Assembly: GCF_041435335.1 (NCBI RefSeq)
Contig: NZ_CP108430.1
Coordinates: forward strand, 3,206,501 to 3,270,500
Length of the DNA stretch: 64,000 bases
Direction: 5' to 3'
Origin: Streptomyces sp. NBC_01283
GTDB lineage: Bacteria > Actinomycetota > Actinomycetes > Streptomycetales > Streptomycetaceae
Each line of letters opens with the position of its first letter. The stretch's first letter is position 1. Position numbers and translations under genes: made by a program. Shown here one piece after another: positions 1 through 10,622 of the stretch. The notes under the pieces are model-generated. The model was not told the origin of the DNA and did no database searches. It worked only from the letters and a program-made list of their open reading frames with translations.

Positions 1-936
1 GTACGTCCGGATCTTCTCGGAGCGGTCGACGGTGCGGACCTGGCTGCGACGGGCGTCCGCCGCCTCCTTCTCCGCTTCCTCCTGAGCCGCGGCAAGGAGC
101 CTGGAGCGCAGGATACGCATCGCCTGCTCCTTGTTCTGCAGCTGGCTCTTCTCGTTCTGGCAGGAGGCCACGACGCCGGTCGGCAGGTGCGTGATGCGCA
201 CCGCGGAGTCGGTCGTGTTGACGGACTGGCCGCCGGGGCCCGACGAGCGGTACACGTCGATGCGCAGGTCGTTGGCGTGGATCTCCACGTCGACCTCCTC
301 GGCCTCGGGCGTCACCAGGACGCCGGCCGCGGAGGTGTGGATCCGGCCCTGCGACTCGGTGGAGGGCACGCGCTGCACGCGGTGCACGCCGCCCTCGTAC
401 TTCATCCGCGCCCAGACGCCCTGGCCGGGCTCGGTCGCGCCGTTGCCGCCCTTGGTCTTCACGGCGACCTGGACGTCCTTGTAGCCGCCGAGCTCGGACT
501 CGGTGGCGTCGATGATCTCGGTCTTCCAGCCGACGCGCTCCGCGTACCGCAGGTACATGCGAAGCAGGTCGCCGGCGAAGAGCGCCGACTCGTCGCCGCC
601 CGCGCCCGCCTTGACCTCGAGGATGACGTCCTTGTCGTCGTTGGGGTCCCGGGGCACCAGGAGGAGCCGCAGCTTCTCGGTGATGTCCTCGCGCTGCTTC
701 TCCATGTCCTTGACCTCGGCGGCGAACTCGGGGTCCTCGGCGGCCAGTTCGCGGGCCGTCGCGATGTCCTCGCCGGTCTGCTTCCAGGCGCGGTACGTCG
801 AGACGATCGGGGTCAGCTCGGCGTAGCGCTTGTTGAGCTTGCGCGCGTTGGCCTGGTCGGCGTGGACCGAGGGGTCCGCGAGCTTCGTCTCCAGATCGGC
901 GTGCTCGCCGATCAGTTCCTCGACCGCCTCGAACAT
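1..936 (-). CDS. prfA: Peptide chain release factor 1 (C-terminus cut by window edge)
   Basis: Class I release factor that reads UAA/UAG in the ribosomal A site and triggers peptidyl-tRNA hydrolysis. The visible 312 codons begin at ATG (936) with [16 protein letters not shown]. They contain the RF1-type PxT codon-recognition tripeptide as PST near residue 190, inside [14 protein letters not shown], and the catalytic GGQ near residue 235 in [10 protein letters not shown]. The rest of the roughly 360-residue protein lies beyond the left edge. It follows rpmE in the same leftward direction, the usual actinobacterial order rho-rpmE-prfA. PxT rather than SPF distinguishes it from RF2. Confidence 0.97.
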   Translation of the reverse strand, partial: MFEAVEELIGEHADLETKLADPSVHADQANARKLNKRYAELTPIVSTYRAWKQTGEDIATARELAAEDPEFAAEVKDMEKQREDITEKLRLLLVPRDPNDDKDVILEVKAGAGGDESALFAGDLLRMYLRYAERVGWKTEIIDATESELGGYKDVQVAVKTKGGNGATEPGQGVWARMKYEGGVHRVQRVPSTESQGRIHTSAAGVLVTPEAEEVDVEIHANDLRIDVYRSSGPGGQSVNTTDSAVRITHLPTGVVASCQNEKSQLQNKEQAMRILRSRLLAAAQEEAEKEAADARRSQVRTVDRSEKIRTY

Positions 937-1044
937 CGGGGTCTCCTGAGTTTTCTACGCGAAGGTGGCTGCTGCGTCAGACGGCAAAGCGCCGGTCCCA
1001 ACCGCTCCCTCCCGGGGGCGGCCGAAGACCGGCGCAGTGGCTCG

Positions 1045-1263
1045 CTACTTGTTGGCTGCAGCCTTGCCGAAGCGGGCCTCGAAGCGGGCCACACGGCCAC
1101 CGGTGTCGAGGATCTTCTGCTTGCCCGTGTAGAACGGGTGGCACTCGGAGCAGACCTCGGCACGGACGGTGCCGCTGGCGATCGTGCTGCGGGTGGTGAA
1201 CTCCGCGCCACAGGTGCAGCTGACCTGGGTCTCGAAGTACTCGGGGTGGATGTCGCGCTTCAA
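1045..1263 (-). CDS. rpmE: Ribosomal protein L31, zinc-binding (C+) form
   Basis: 72-residue 50S subunit protein L31. The start chosen is TTG at 1263 because AGGAG lies about 5 nt upstream and the product then begins [10 protein letters not shown], the family N-terminus; reading from the upstream ATG at 1359 would add an unrelated 32-residue leader. Cysteines in CTCG and CSEC mark the zinc-binding C+ type, as opposed to the cysteine-free C- paralogue that streptomycetes make when zinc is short. It lies between the LCP gene and prfA, all leftward. Confidence 0.95.
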   Translation of the reverse strand: MKRDIHPEYFETQVSCTCGAEFTTRSTIASGTVRAEVCSECHPFYTGKQKILDTGGRVARFEARFGKAAANK

Positions 1264-1380
1264 GGTGTCTCCTAGTTTCGGGAGGGCGCCGGGTCGTACG
1301 CGCGGATTGCTCGTACGTGAACCGGGGCCGACGAACCAGTCTGCCAGGACTGGTCGCATCTGCCCAAACCGGGGTGGGTC

Positions 1381-1410
1381 CCGTTCTATTCCCGGCGGGA
1401 CCGAGAACGG
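1381..1410 (-). terminator. Hairpin just after the LCP gene stop
   Basis: CCGTTCT and AGAACGG form a 7-bp stem immediately downstream of the LCP stop codon, with a second small GC-rich stem inside. There is no U-run. It is a probable intrinsic or Rho-assisted terminator separating the LCP gene from rpmE. Confidence 0.45.
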
Positions 1411-1412
1411 CC

Positions 1413-2537
1413 TCAGCCGCTGGTCACGACGTCGCGCGCGTCACCCTTGTCGCCCGCGGACTTCTCCGTGGCGGACTTGGGGATGGGCTTGTCGGCCTTG
1501 AGCGCGTCCCAGACCTGCTGGTCGGCCTTCTCCAGGGGCAGGACGCGGTTGGGGTCCGCCGGGTCGTACTGGATGGGCAGCGTGACCATCTTCATGTCGC
1601 CCGCGCCGATGCCCTTGAGGCCGCCCGCGAAGCCCGCCAGGCTCTTGACGTCGTTCAGGTCGGAGTCGGTGGTGATGGCGCTGGTGGCATCGTTCGCCAG
1701 GTCGTAGAGCTTCTTCGGGTTGCTGAAGACGCCGACGTCCTTGACCTGGTTGATCAGGGCCTTGATGAAGGCCTGCTGGAGCTGGATGCGGCCGAGGTCG
1801 CTGCCGTCGCCGACGGCGTGCCGGGTGCGGACCAGGCCCAGGGCCTGCTCGCCGGTGAGCTGGTGCGTGCCTGCCTTGAGGTTGAGGTGGCTGTCCTTGT
1901 CGTTGATCGCCTTCTTGGTGGTGATCTCGACGCCGCCGAGGGTGTTGATGAGCTTCTTGAAGCCCGTGAAGTCCACTTCCACGTAGTGGTCCATCCGGAT
2001 GCCGGACATCTTCTCCACGGTCTTGACGGCGCAGGCGGGGCCGCCGACCTCGTACGCCGTGTTGAACATCTGCCGCTGGCCGCCCGGGTCCGTCTCGCCG
2101 TCGTCCGTCTTGCACTCGGGGCGGGATATGAGGGTGTCGCGGGGTATGGAGACGACGCTGGCCGACTTGTGGCCCTTGTTCACGTGCACGATCATCGCCG
2201 TGTCCGAGCGGGCGGCGCCCTCGTCCTTGCCGTACTTGGCGTTGTCGCCGGAGCGGGAGTCGGAGCCGAGGACGAGGATGTCCTGCGAGCCGTTGTCGAC
2301 GTCCTCGGGACGGTCCGTGCCGAGGGCAGCGTTGATGTCGACGCCCTTGATGTTGCCGTTGAGCTTGAAGTACACGAAGCCGAGACCGGCACCGCCCAGG
2401 ACGACCACCGACGCGGCGGTCCACGCGGTGACGACGAGGACCTTGCTGCGCTTTTCGCGCGGCTTGCGACGCCGACCGCCACCGCCCCGGGAGCGTTTCG
2501 GTGCCGTATCCGCCGCAGGTGCGCTCTCGTCGCTCAT
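1413..2537 (-). CDS. LytR-CpsA-Psr (LCP) family cell-wall ligase
   Basis: Membrane-anchored enzyme family that transfers undecaprenyl-linked glycopolymers (teichoic-acid-like or capsular) onto peptidoglycan on the outer face of the membrane. From ATG 2537 (GAGGAG spaced before it) the 374-residue product has a basic cytosolic tail, one transmembrane segment at about residues 33-56, then the LCP domain. Core motifs are [21 protein letters not shown] and VSIPRDTLI, whose Arg and Asp residues bind the pyrophosphate lipid. No LytR_C domain is evident. It sits between rho and rpmE as in other streptomycetes. Confidence 0.93.
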   Translation of the reverse strand: MSDESAPAADTAPKRSRGGGGRRRKPREKRSKVLVVTAWTAASVVVLGGAGLGFVYFKLNGNIKGVDINAALGTDRPEDVDNGSQDILVLGSDSRSGDNAKYGKDEGAARSDTAMIVHVNKGHKSASVVSIPRDTLISRPECKTDDGETDPGGQRQMFNTAYEVGGPACAVKTVEKMSGIRMDHYVEVDFTGFKKLINTLGGVEITTKKAINDKDSHLNLKAGTHQLTGEQALGLVRTRHAVGDGSDLGRIQLQQAFIKALINQVKDVGVFSNPKKLYDLANDATSAITTDSDLNDVKSLAGFAGGLKGIGAGDMKMVTLPIQYDPADPNRVLPLEKADQQVWDALKADKPIPKSATEKSAGDKGDARDVVTSG

Positions 2538-2813
2538 GTGCTCCTCGGTCCTCGTCTGGGGTCGGGTACCCCCTGCTTTCAGGGTCAGGCGCGGTTTGTC
2601 GTCACTTGTCAGACGTGGAAACCGAAAGAAGGGTTGCACGACGCTTTGTGAGCGCCCCGGCGCGCGCTCGTGACACTTCGTGCACTCCTTCCCCGCTCTT
2701 CTAGCTTCTCACCTGCGGTTTTTACCGCCATTGGGCTACTGCCCGTGACCGTAAGAATCTCTTAGGTGTGTGGCCAAGGTCATTCACCGCCCCCTTCACG
2801 CCCCCGTCCACGC
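2538..2813. other. Gene-free stretch upstream of the LCP gene
   Basis: Part of the 326-base gap between the LCP gene and rho. It should hold the LCP promoter and leader, but no convincing -35/-10 pair, operator or small ORF is visible. The only clear structure is the rho terminator at its right end. Confidence 0.4.
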
Positions 2814-2851
2814 AAAGGGCCGCCCCCGTCGGATGACGGGGGCGGCCCTTT
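2814..2851 (-). terminator. Strong hairpin terminator downstream of rho
   Basis: A perfect 17-bp inverted repeat (arm starts AAAGGGCCGCCCCCGTC) with a 4-nt loop sits 12 nt past the rho stop. It ends in AAA/TTT, so it could act in either direction. By position it ends rho transcription. Confidence 0.85.
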
Positions 2852-2863
2852 GCGGCGCGGTGA

Positions 2864-4957
2864 CTAGTCGTTGCCGTTGCCCGGCGTCGGGGTCGTCTTC
2901 GCGATCTGCATGAGGAACTCTGCGTTCGACTTCGTCTGCTTCATCTTGTCGAGAAGCAGCTCGATGGCCTGCTGCGAGTCGAGCGCGTGCAGCACCCGGC
3001 GCAGCTTCCAGACGATCGCGAGCTCTTCGGCGTTCAGCAGGATCTCTTCCTTGCGGGTGGAGGACGCGTCGACGTCCACCGCCGGGAAGATGCGCTTGTC
3101 GGAGAGCTTCCGGTCGAGCTTGAGCTCCATGTTGCCGGTGCCCTTGAACTCCTCGAAGATCACCTCGTCCATGCGCGAGCCGGTGTCGACGAGCGCGGTG
3201 GCCAGGATGGTCAGCGAGCCGCCGTCCTCGATGTTGCGCGCCGCACCGAAGAAGCGCTTCGGCGGGTAGAGCGCGGTCGAGTCGACACCACCGGACAGGA
3301 TGCGGCCGGAGGCCGGGGCCGCCAGGTTGTACGCACGGCCCAGACGGGTGATCGAGTCGAGGAGCACGACCACGTCGTGACCCAGCTCGACGAGACGCTT
3401 GGCGCGCTCGATGGCCAGCTCGGCGACCGTGGTGTGGTCCTCGGCCGGACGGTCGAAGGTCGAGGAGATGACCTCGCCCTTCACCGACCGCTGCATGTCG
3501 GTGACCTCTTCCGGACGCTCGTCGACCAGGACGACCATCAGGTGGCACTCGGGGCTGTTGACGGTGATCGCGTTCGCGACCGCCTGCAGGATCATGGTCT
3601 TGCCGGTCTTCGGCGGGGCCACGATCAGGCCTCGCTGGCCCTTACCGATCGGCGCGACGAGGTCGATGATGCGGGTCGTGAGGACGCCCGGGTCGGTCTC
3701 CAGACGGAGCCGGTCCTGCGGGTAAAGGGGCGTCAGCTTGTTGAACTCCGGTCGCCCGCGCCCGGATTCGGCCGCCATGCCGTTCGCCGAGTCGAGGCGG
3801 ACGAGCGCGTTGAACTTCTCGCGGCGCTCGCCGTCCTTGGGCTGGCGGACGGCGCCGGTGACGTGGTCACCCTTGCGCAGACCGTTCTTGCGGACCTGGG
3901 CCAGCGACACGTACACGTCGTTCGGGCCGGGGAGGTAGCCCGACGTACGGATGAACGCGTAGTTGTCGAGGATGTCGAGGATGCCCGCGACGGGGATCAG
4001 CACGTCGTCGTCGGCGACCTGCGGCTCGTTGGCGCCGCCGAACTCGTCGCGGCCACGACGGCCACGGCGGTCGCGGTAACGGCCGCGGCGGCCGCGACGG
4101 CCACCCGCCTCGTCGTCGAAGTCGTCCTGCGGGCCGTTGTCGCGCTGGTCCCGCTGCTGGCGGTCGCCGCGGTCCTGACGGTCGCCCCGCTCCTGGCGGT
4201 CCTGACGGCCTCCGCCCTGCTGGCGGTTGCCGCCCTGCTGCTCGTCGCCCTTGTTGCCACGGCGGTCGCGGTCGCGGCCACGGCCCTGGCGGTCACGGCG
4301 CTCACGACGGCCGTCGGCGCTGTTGTCACCGGAGCCGTCGCCCTTGGCCTCGGACGACGCGTCCGTCCTGGCGTCGTTCTTGTCGTTCTTGGCGTCGCTC
4401 TTCGGCTCGCTCTTGGCCTCGGCGGTGACCGTCTCCGGGCTGCCCGCGTCGGCGGTGGCACGGCGACGGCCGCGGCGCTCGCCCTTGTCGGCACCCGCGG
4501 GCTGACCCGGGATGTCGATCTGCTGCTGGGCGGCCTCTTCGGCCTTGGCGCTCGCCGGCTGCTCGGCCTTGTCGGCCTTGCTCGCCTTGGCGGCCTTGTC
4601 CGTACCGGTCGAGCTTGCTGCGGTGTCCTCACCCGTCCGGGCCTTCGAGGTCGCGCGGCGCTTGGGCTTCGTCTCGGTCTCGGCCGACGAAGCGGAGGGC
4701 GTGGCAGCCTTCGCGGGGGCGCCCCCGCCGCCCTGCGCCTCCTTGATGACCTCGATCAGCTGGCTCTTGCGCATCCGCGCGGTGCCCTTGATACCGAGGC
4801 CGGATGCGACCTGCTGCAGTTCCGCCAGCACCATGCCATCGAGGCCGGTGCCGCGGCGCCGCCGGGACCCGGCCGAAGCACCGGTGGCAGGCGCCGCAGA
4901 GGCGTCCGTGGCGGGCGTGTCGGCAGTCACGCCCATCAGATCGGTGGTGTCGCTCAC
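2864..4957 (-). CDS. rho: Transcription termination factor Rho, actinobacterial extended form
   Basis: Hexameric RNA-dependent ATPase that terminates transcription. GTG start at 4957 is preceded by GGAAGGA. The 697-residue product is far longer than E. coli Rho (419) because of a disordered Asp/Arg/Gln/Gly-rich insert at about residues 60-300, typical of high-GC Gram-positives and implicated in extra RNA binding. Then come the RNA-binding domain with [12 protein letters not shown] and the ATPase core with Walker A APPKTGKT near residue 450, followed by [15 protein letters not shown] and [19 protein letters not shown]. It ends GNGND next to a strong hairpin. Confidence 0.98.
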   Translation of the reverse strand: MSDTTDLMGVTADTPATDASAAPATGASAGSRRRRGTGLDGMVLAELQQVASGLGIKGTARMRKSQLIEVIKEAQGGGGAPAKAATPSASSAETETKPKRRATSKARTGEDTAASSTGTDKAAKASKADKAEQPASAKAEEAAQQQIDIPGQPAGADKGERRGRRRATADAGSPETVTAEAKSEPKSDAKNDKNDARTDASSEAKGDGSGDNSADGRRERRDRQGRGRDRDRRGNKGDEQQGGNRQQGGGRQDRQERGDRQDRGDRQQRDQRDNGPQDDFDDEAGGRRGRRGRYRDRRGRRGRDEFGGANEPQVADDDVLIPVAGILDILDNYAFIRTSGYLPGPNDVYVSLAQVRKNGLRKGDHVTGAVRQPKDGERREKFNALVRLDSANGMAAESGRGRPEFNKLTPLYPQDRLRLETDPGVLTTRIIDLVAPIGKGQRGLIVAPPKTGKTMILQAVANAITVNSPECHLMVVLVDERPEEVTDMQRSVKGEVISSTFDRPAEDHTTVAELAIERAKRLVELGHDVVVLLDSITRLGRAYNLAAPASGRILSGGVDSTALYPPKRFFGAARNIEDGGSLTILATALVDTGSRMDEVIFEEFKGTGNMELKLDRKLSDKRIFPAVDVDASSTRKEEILLNAEELAIVWKLRRVLHALDSQQAIELLLDKMKQTKSNAEFLMQIAKTTPTPGNGND

Positions 4958-5330
4958 GAAGGGTCCTTCCCTGGAGCGGACGTCGGCCTGTCTGGCTCGG
5001 CGACCGGTTGTGCTGTCCGGAGGTCCTTTGGTGTGTGGACCGTGCCGGGGCGGTGGTCCGCCAACGCGCGGCGGAAGAATTCACTGGTGATGACGATTCC
5101 CGGTGCGGTGCCACTGAGGTGCGGTGTCACTCGGCTCGGTCACGCCGGTTCCGGAGCGTGCTCGGCACCGCTCAGTGCGGGGCACAGAGCAGTTTGGGAG
5201 GCTCCCGGAAGGATGGATGTCCCGGACGGGGACACAAAGCACCTCGCCATGGTGGGGTCGGGTGCAGACTTGAGGTTAACACTACCGGATCCAACAAACA
5301 TTCCCCCTCTCTCATCCGGCTACCAGCTGT
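4958..5330. other. Gene-free stretch between thrB and rho
   Basis: 373 bases that must contain the rho promoter and 5' leader. I see no tRNA, riboswitch-like structure or small gene. Long leaders before rho often serve Rho autoregulation, but nothing here proves that. Confidence 0.4.
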
Positions 5331-6248
5331 TCAAGGCGCAAGCGGCAGCACGCTCGCGCCGGTCGCGTCGAGTGCCAGACGGTTGGCCGCCCAGCCCTCT
5401 CCCGCGAGGCGTGCGACCTTGTCCGCCGCACTCTCGTCGGCCAGCGCGAGGACCGTGGGTCCCGCGCCGGAGATCATCGCCGGGACACCGTCCGCGCGCA
5501 GGCGTTCCACCAATGCGGCGCTCTCGGGCATGGCGGGTGCGCGGTACTCCTGGTGGAGCCGGTCCTCGGTCGCGGGGAGCAGCAGCTCGGGGCGCCTGGT
5601 CAGGGCCTCGACGAGCAGTGCGGCCCGGCCCGCGTTGGCGGCCGCGTCGACATGCGGGACGGTGCGCGGGAGCAGTCCGCGCGCGGTCTCGGTGAGGACG
5701 GGCTTTCCCGGTACGAAAACCACCGGAACGATGGAATCAGCGGGCTCCATCCTGATCGCCCGCGCCGCTCCCCCGTCCATCCAGGAGAGCGTGAAGCCGC
5801 CGAGCAGACAGGCGGCGACGTTGTCGGGGTGGCCCTCGATCTCGGTGGCGAGCTCGAGCAGGGCGTTGTCGTCGAGCCGGGCGTCACCGCCTATCGTCAC
5901 GGCGCGCGCGGCGACGATGCCCGCGCAGATGGCGGCGGACGAGGAGCCGAGGCCCCGGCCGTGCGGAATGCGGTTGGCACAGACGATTTCAAGCCCGCGC
6001 GGCTGTCCGCCGAGCAGGTCGAAAGCGGTGCGCAGGGAACGGACCAGCAGATGCGACTCGTCGCGCGGGAGCGTCTCGCTGCCCTCACCTGCGATGTCGA
6101 TGTTCAGTCCGGTGTCGGCCACCCGCACGACGACGTCGTCGTACAGACCCAGCGACAGGCCGAGGGCGTCGAAGCCCGGGCCGAGGTTGGCGCTGGTGGC
6201 GGGGACGCGCACCCGGACGGCGGCGGCGCGGAACGCGGGACCGGCCAT
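5331..6248 (-). CDS. thrB: Homoserine kinase
   Basis: GHMP-family kinase phosphorylating L-homoserine with ATP, the step before threonine synthase. The 305-residue product has the N-terminal PATSANLGPGFDALG signature, the ATP-binding loop HGRGLGSSSAA near residue 98 and a C-terminal SGAGPTVLAL motif. Length is normal. It lies downstream of hom and thrC in the same orientation, separated from thrC by 317 bases, so it may have its own promoter. Confidence 0.97.
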   Translation of the reverse strand: MAGPAFRAAAVRVRVPATSANLGPGFDALGLSLGLYDDVVVRVADTGLNIDIAGEGSETLPRDESHLLVRSLRTAFDLLGGQPRGLEIVCANRIPHGRGLGSSSAAICAGIVAARAVTIGGDARLDDNALLELATEIEGHPDNVAACLLGGFTLSWMDGGAARAIRMEPADSIVPVVFVPGKPVLTETARGLLPRTVPHVDAAANAGRAALLVEALTRRPELLLPATEDRLHQEYRAPAMPESAALVERLRADGVPAMISGAGPTVLALADESAADKVARLAGEGWAANRLALDATGASVLPLAP

Positions 6249-6565
6249 CGCTCGATGACTCTCCTTGAGCTGCGATCTTTTGAGGACTTGCCACGTGATG
6301 AGGCACTACCCGAAGGCCGCTCTGCGGCAGCACCGCGGCATATGCGGCGGGGCGGGTTCGGTACAGCCTATCGAAGGAAGGTTCTGTGGCGACATAGGGC
6401 GCACAGGAGGCGCACGATGCGTGTCGTAAGCCCCCTGTGCACCCCCTATGCGGAGTTGCGGGTTTTCCAGGCGGTTATGCCCGCCGTCCGGTAGCGGTTA
6501 TCCCCGACCGGGACGGTTATGCCAGATCCGGCGGAGTTCCACCAGGCCGGACCCGGCCAGTCCGG
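6249..6565. other. Gene-free stretch between thrC and thrB
   Basis: 317 bases between thrC and thrB. Direct repeats of short GGTTAT/CCGGAC-like words occur, but no convincing terminator, attenuator or small ORF. Confidence 0.35.
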
Positions 6566-7624
6566 CTAGGCCAGACCCAGCCGCTCGGCCGCGGCGGCCG
6601 AGTCGACGGGGACCGTGACCGGCTGCGGTGCGCCCGCGACGGCCCAGTCCGGGTCCTTGAGACCGTTTCCGGTGACGGTGCAGACGATCTTCTGCCCCTT
6701 GTCGACCTTGCCCTGCTCGGCCGCCTTCAGCAGACCGGCGACGGAAGCCGCCGACGCCGGCTCGACGAAGACACCCTCCTGGGAGGCCAACAGCTTGTAG
6801 GCGCGCAGGATCTCACGGTCCGTCACCTCGTCGATGAAGCCGTCCGACTCGTCGCGCGCGTCGAGGGCGTACTGCCACGACGCGGGGTTGCCGATGCGAA
6901 TCGCGGTGGCGATGGTCGACGGGTCCTTGACGATCTCGCCGCGCACGATGGGCGCGGAACCGGAAGCCTGGAAGCCCCACATACGAGGAGTGCGCGTCGA
7001 GACCTTGTCGGCAGCGTACTCCTTGTAGCCCTTCCAATAGGCCGTGATGTTGCCCGCGTTGCCCACCGGGAGCACGTGGATGTCGGGGGCGTCACCGAGC
7101 GCGTCGACGATCTCGAAGGCGCCGGTCTTCTGGCCCTCGATGCGGAACGGGTTGACCGAATTGACCAGCGCCACCGGGTAGTTCTCGGAGAGGGCGCGGG
7201 CCAGGTTCAGGCAGTCGTCGAAGTTGCCGTCGACCTGGAGGATCTTCGAGCCGTAGACGAGCGCCTGGCCCATCTTGCCGAGCGCGATCTTGCCCTGCGG
7301 CACGAGGACCGCGCAGACCATCCCGGCGCGTACGGCATAGGCGGCGGCCGAGGCCGACGTATTGCCGGTGGAGGCGCAGATGACGGCCTTGGCGCCCTCC
7401 TCCTTGGCCTTCGTGATCGCCATCGTCATGCCGCGGTCCTTGAAGGACCCGGTCGGGTTGGCACCCTCGACCTTGAGATGGACCTCGCAGCCCGTGCGCT
7501 CGGAGAGCACCTGCGCGGGGACGAGCGGCGTGCCGCCCTCGCGGAGCGTCACGACCGGAGTCGTGGCGGAGACGGGGAGACGATCCCGGTACTCCTCGAT
7601 GATTCCGCGCCATTGGTGGGTCAT
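6566..7624 (-). CDS. thrC: Threonine synthase
   Basis: PLP enzyme converting O-phosphohomoserine to threonine. In the 352-residue product the Schiff-base lysine is K62 in [22 protein letters not shown] and the later VTGNGLKD provide phosphate and cofactor contacts. It is the short form (class 2-like), without the plant S-adenosylmethionine-binding extension. It starts 6 nt after the hom stop, so the two genes form a transcription unit. Confidence 0.97.
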   Translation of the reverse strand: MTHQWRGIIEEYRDRLPVSATTPVVTLREGGTPLVPAQVLSERTGCEVHLKVEGANPTGSFKDRGMTMAITKAKEEGAKAVICASTGNTSASAAAYAVRAGMVCAVLVPQGKIALGKMGQALVYGSKILQVDGNFDDCLNLARALSENYPVALVNSVNPFRIEGQKTGAFEIVDALGDAPDIHVLPVGNAGNITAYWKGYKEYAADKVSTRTPRMWGFQASGSAPIVRGEIVKDPSTIATAIRIGNPASWQYALDARDESDGFIDEVTDREILRAYKLLASQEGVFVEPASAASVAGLLKAAEQGKVDKGQKIVCTVTGNGLKDPDWAVAGAPQPVTVPVDSAAAAERLGLA

Positions 7625-7630
7625 TGCTGA

Positions 7631-8923
7631 CTACTCCCCTTCAACCCGCATGATGCTGGCGACACCACGCACGGTGTCGAGATTCCGCAGTGCCTCGACG
7701 GTGCCGGTGAGGGCGGCGTCGGGCGCGCGGTGGGTGACGACGACGAGAGAGGCCTCGCCGTCCTTGCCCGTCTGACGGACCGTATCGATCGATACGCCGT
7801 GCTCGGCGAAGACCGTCGCGACCTGGGCGAGAACACCCGGCTTGTCGGCTACGTCGAGGCTGATGTGATAGCGCGTGACGACCTCGCCCATGGAGCTCAC
7901 GGGCAGCTGGGTGTACGCGGATTCGCCGGGCCCGGTGGCTTCGCCGAGCTTGTTCCGGCAGACGGCGACGAGGTCGCCGAGAACGGCCGACGCGGTGGGG
8001 GCGCCGCCCGCACCGGGACCGTAGAACATGAGCTGGCCCGCGGCCTCCGCCTCGACGAAGACGGCGTTGTACGCCTCGCGGACCGACGCCAGCGGATGGC
8101 TGAGCGGAATCATCGCGGGGTGCACGCGCGCGGTGACGGACCCGCCGTCGGCGGCCCGCTCACAGATGGCGAGCAGCTTGATGGTGCAGCCCATGCGCTT
8201 CGCGGACGCGAAGTCGGCGGCCGTCACCTCGCTCATTCCCTCGCGGTAGACGTCGTCGAGACGCACGCGCGTGTGGAAGGCGATGCCGGCGAGGATCGCG
8301 GCCTTGGCCGCGGCGTCGAAGCCTTCGACGTCGGCGGTCGGGTCGGCCTCGGCATACCCGAGGGCGGTGGCCTCGTCGAGGGCTTCCTGATAGCCGGCAC
8401 CGGTGGTGTCCATGGCGTCGAGGATGAAGTTGGTCGTGCCGTTCACGATCCCGAGAACGCGGTTCACCTTGTCACCGACGAGGGACTCGCGCAGCGGCCG
8501 GATCAGCGGAATGGCACCGGCGACGGCGGCCTCGTAGTAAAGATCCCGCCCGTGCTCCTCGGCGGCGGCGTGCAGCGCGGCGCCGTCCTGCGCGATGAGC
8601 GCCTTGTTGGCGGAGACGACGGAGGCGCCGTGCGCGAAGGCGGTGGTGATGAGGGTCTTCGCGGGCTCGATCCCGCCGATGACCTCCACGACGACATCAA
8701 TGTCACCGCGTTTGACCAGGGCGGTCGCGTCGGTGGTGATGAGGGAGGGATCGATTCCCTCGCGCACCTTCGACGGGCGCCGGACAGCGACCCCGGCGAG
8801 CTCTACCGGGGCGCCGATCCTGGCCGTGAGGTCGTCGGCGTGCGTCGTCATGATGCGCGCCACCTCTGAGCCGACAACCCCACAGCCCAGCAGCGCCACC
8901 TTCAGCGGACGCGTACGCATCAT
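7631..8923 (-). CDS. hom: Homoserine dehydrogenase with ACT domain
   Basis: NAD(P)H-dependent reduction of aspartate semialdehyde to homoserine, the branch point from lysine to threonine/methionine. 430 residues: Rossmann motif LGCGVVGSEVAR near the N-terminus, catalytic domain with GIVNGTTNFILDAM and DVEGFDAAAKAAILA, and a C-terminal ACT domain (from about residue 350, YHISLDVADKPGVLAQVATV) that normally gives threonine feedback inhibition. GAGGT precedes the start; two in-frame ATGs are adjacent. It lies directly downstream of lysA. Confidence 0.97.
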   Translation of the reverse strand: MMRTRPLKVALLGCGVVGSEVARIMTTHADDLTARIGAPVELAGVAVRRPSKVREGIDPSLITTDATALVKRGDIDVVVEVIGGIEPAKTLITTAFAHGASVVSANKALIAQDGAALHAAAEEHGRDLYYEAAVAGAIPLIRPLRESLVGDKVNRVLGIVNGTTNFILDAMDTTGAGYQEALDEATALGYAEADPTADVEGFDAAAKAAILAGIAFHTRVRLDDVYREGMSEVTAADFASAKRMGCTIKLLAICERAADGGSVTARVHPAMIPLSHPLASVREAYNAVFVEAEAAGQLMFYGPGAGGAPTASAVLGDLVAVCRNKLGEATGPGESAYTQLPVSSMGEVVTRYHISLDVADKPGVLAQVATVFAEHGVSIDTVRQTGKDGEASLVVVTHRAPDAALTGTVEALRNLDTVRGVASIMRVEGE

Positions 8924-9091
8924 CCGACCTCACTTCTCATACATCTACAGTGGGACCAGTCTCACCCACCGGATCGCAGTTTCCGTCCACGGTCCGGATG
9001 ATGAGACATCTATTTCACTGGCCGATACTCTGCCAGACGCCGTCGACGGCGTTCTCGCGGCCGATTATTTCCTCGGCCGACGGCCATTTCC

Positions 9092-10483
9092 TCAGCCGAC
9101 GTCGAGACGCAGGAGATCTTCCTCCGTCTCGCGCCGGACGATGACCCGCGCCTCACCATCCCGCACGGCGACGACCGGCGGCCGGAGGGCGTGGTTGTAG
9201 TTGCTCGCCATGGAACGGCAGTACGCGCCGGTCGCGGGCACGGCGATCAGGTCACCGGGCGCCAGGTCGGCGGGCAGGAAGGCGTCCTTGACGACGATGT
9301 CCCCGCTCTCGCAGTGCTTGCCGACGACGCGGACGAGCATCGGCTCGGCGTCGGACGTCCGCGAGACCAGCGCGACGCTGTACTCGGCGTCGTAGAGAGC
9401 CGTACGAATGTTGTCGGACATGCCGCCGTCGACGGAGACGTACGTACGCAGTCCTTCGAGCGGCTTGACGGTGCCGACCTCGTACAGGGTGAAGGCGGTC
9501 GGCCCGACGATGGCGCGCCCCGGCTCGACGGAGATACGAGGAGTGCGGAGGTTGGCGGCCTCGCACTCCCGCGTCACGATCTCGCCGAGCGCCTTGGCGA
9601 TCTCGTGCGGCTCTCGGGGGTCGTCGTCGGAGGTGTAGGCGATGCCGAGGCCGCCACCGAGGTCGATCTCGGGCAGCTCGACGCCGTGCTCGTCCCGGAT
9701 CTCGGCGAGCAGCTGGACGACGCGCCGCGCGGAGACCTCGAACCCGGCCATGTCGAAGATCTGCGACCCGATGTGCGAGTGCACGCCGATGAGCTCGAGC
9801 CCGTCGAGCTGCAGGGCCCTGCGCACGGCCTCGGCGGCCTGTCCCCCGGCGAGCGCGATGCCGAACTTCTGGTCCTCGTGGGCGGTGGCGATGAACTCGT
9901 GGGTGTGCGCCTCGACGCCGACGGTCACGCGGATCTGCACGCGCTGCCGGACGCCGAGCCGGTCGGCGATGTGCGCGACGCGCACGATCTCCTGGAAGGA
10001 GTCGAGCACGATGCGCCCGACACCGGCCTCGACGGCCCGCTCGATCTCGTCCTCGGTCTTGTTGTTGCCGTGGAAGGCGATGCGGTCGGCGGGCATCCCG
10101 GCGGCGAGGGCGGTGGCGAGCTCACCACCGCTGCACACGTCGAGGTTGAGCCCCTCTTCGTGCAGCCACCGGACGACGGCACGCGAGAGGAAGGCCTTCC
10201 CGGCGTAGAAGACGTCGGCGTCGGTCCCGAAGGCGCCGCGCCAGGCGTGGCAGCGGGCGCGGAAGTCGGCCTCGTCGAGGAAGTAGGCGGGGGTGCCGAA
10301 CTCCTCGGCGAGCCGGGTCACCGGGATCCCGCCGACGGTGACGACACCGTCGGCGTCGCGGCCCACGGTCTGCGCCCAGACCTTCGGGTCGAGGGAGTTC
10401 AGGTCGTCGGCCGGGGCGGTGTAGTGCCCTTCGGGCAGTACGTCGGCGTGGCGGGGCCCGGCGGGGTGTGCGGAACGGCTCAT
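9092..10483 (-). CDS. lysA: Diaminopimelate decarboxylase
   Basis: PLP enzyme decarboxylating meso-diaminopimelate to lysine. 463 residues with the PLP lysine K96 in [10 protein letters not shown], the HSHIGSQI barrel motif, glycine-rich [20 protein letters not shown] with the catalytic cysteine, and [12 protein letters not shown] near the C-terminus. The N-terminus carries about 35 extra residues common in streptomycetes. It heads the amino-acid block lysA-hom-thrC. Confidence 0.97.
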   Translation of the reverse strand: MSRSAHPAGPRHADVLPEGHYTAPADDLNSLDPKVWAQTVGRDADGVVTVGGIPVTRLAEEFGTPAYFLDEADFRARCHAWRGAFGTDADVFYAGKAFLSRAVVRWLHEEGLNLDVCSGGELATALAAGMPADRIAFHGNNKTEDEIERAVEAGVGRIVLDSFQEIVRVAHIADRLGVRQRVQIRVTVGVEAHTHEFIATAHEDQKFGIALAGGQAAEAVRRALQLDGLELIGVHSHIGSQIFDMAGFEVSARRVVQLLAEIRDEHGVELPEIDLGGGLGIAYTSDDDPREPHEIAKALGEIVTRECEAANLRTPRISVEPGRAIVGPTAFTLYEVGTVKPLEGLRTYVSVDGGMSDNIRTALYDAEYSVALVSRTSDAEPMLVRVVGKHCESGDIVVKDAFLPADLAPGDLIAVPATGAYCRSMASNYNHALRPPVVAVRDGEARVIVRRETEEDLLRLDVG

Positions 10484-10622
10484 GTCGCGGTCGTCTCTCT
10501 CACTTCGTTCACGTCATGCACGTCAGTCACGTCTGGGGCGTGTGGCACGGCTGGGACGTGCGTTGTGTCTGTCACGGCTGGCACGTCTGTTGTGTCTGGC
10601 ACGTCAGTCGCTTCTTCACGTG
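10484..10622. repeat. Degenerate CACGTC-rich spacer between nrtL-like gene and lysA
   Basis: About 140 bases in which CACGTC-like hexamers (cacgtc, cacggc, tcacgt) recur in loose tandem. The same hexamer is expanded inside the neighbouring gene at 11161-11220, which suggests local slippage expansion. Confidence 0.5.

Noticed and set aside
4958..5330. A riboswitch or attenuator before rho
   Set aside because: No conserved aptamer-like core or terminator/anti-terminator pair could be recognised by eye.
187..5695. Long open frames on the plus strand opposite prfA, LCP and rho (up to about 900 codons)
   Set aside because: They run antisense to clearly conserved genes and are Val/Leu/Arg/Ala-rich. 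This is the usual third-position-GC shadow effect in high-GC DNA.
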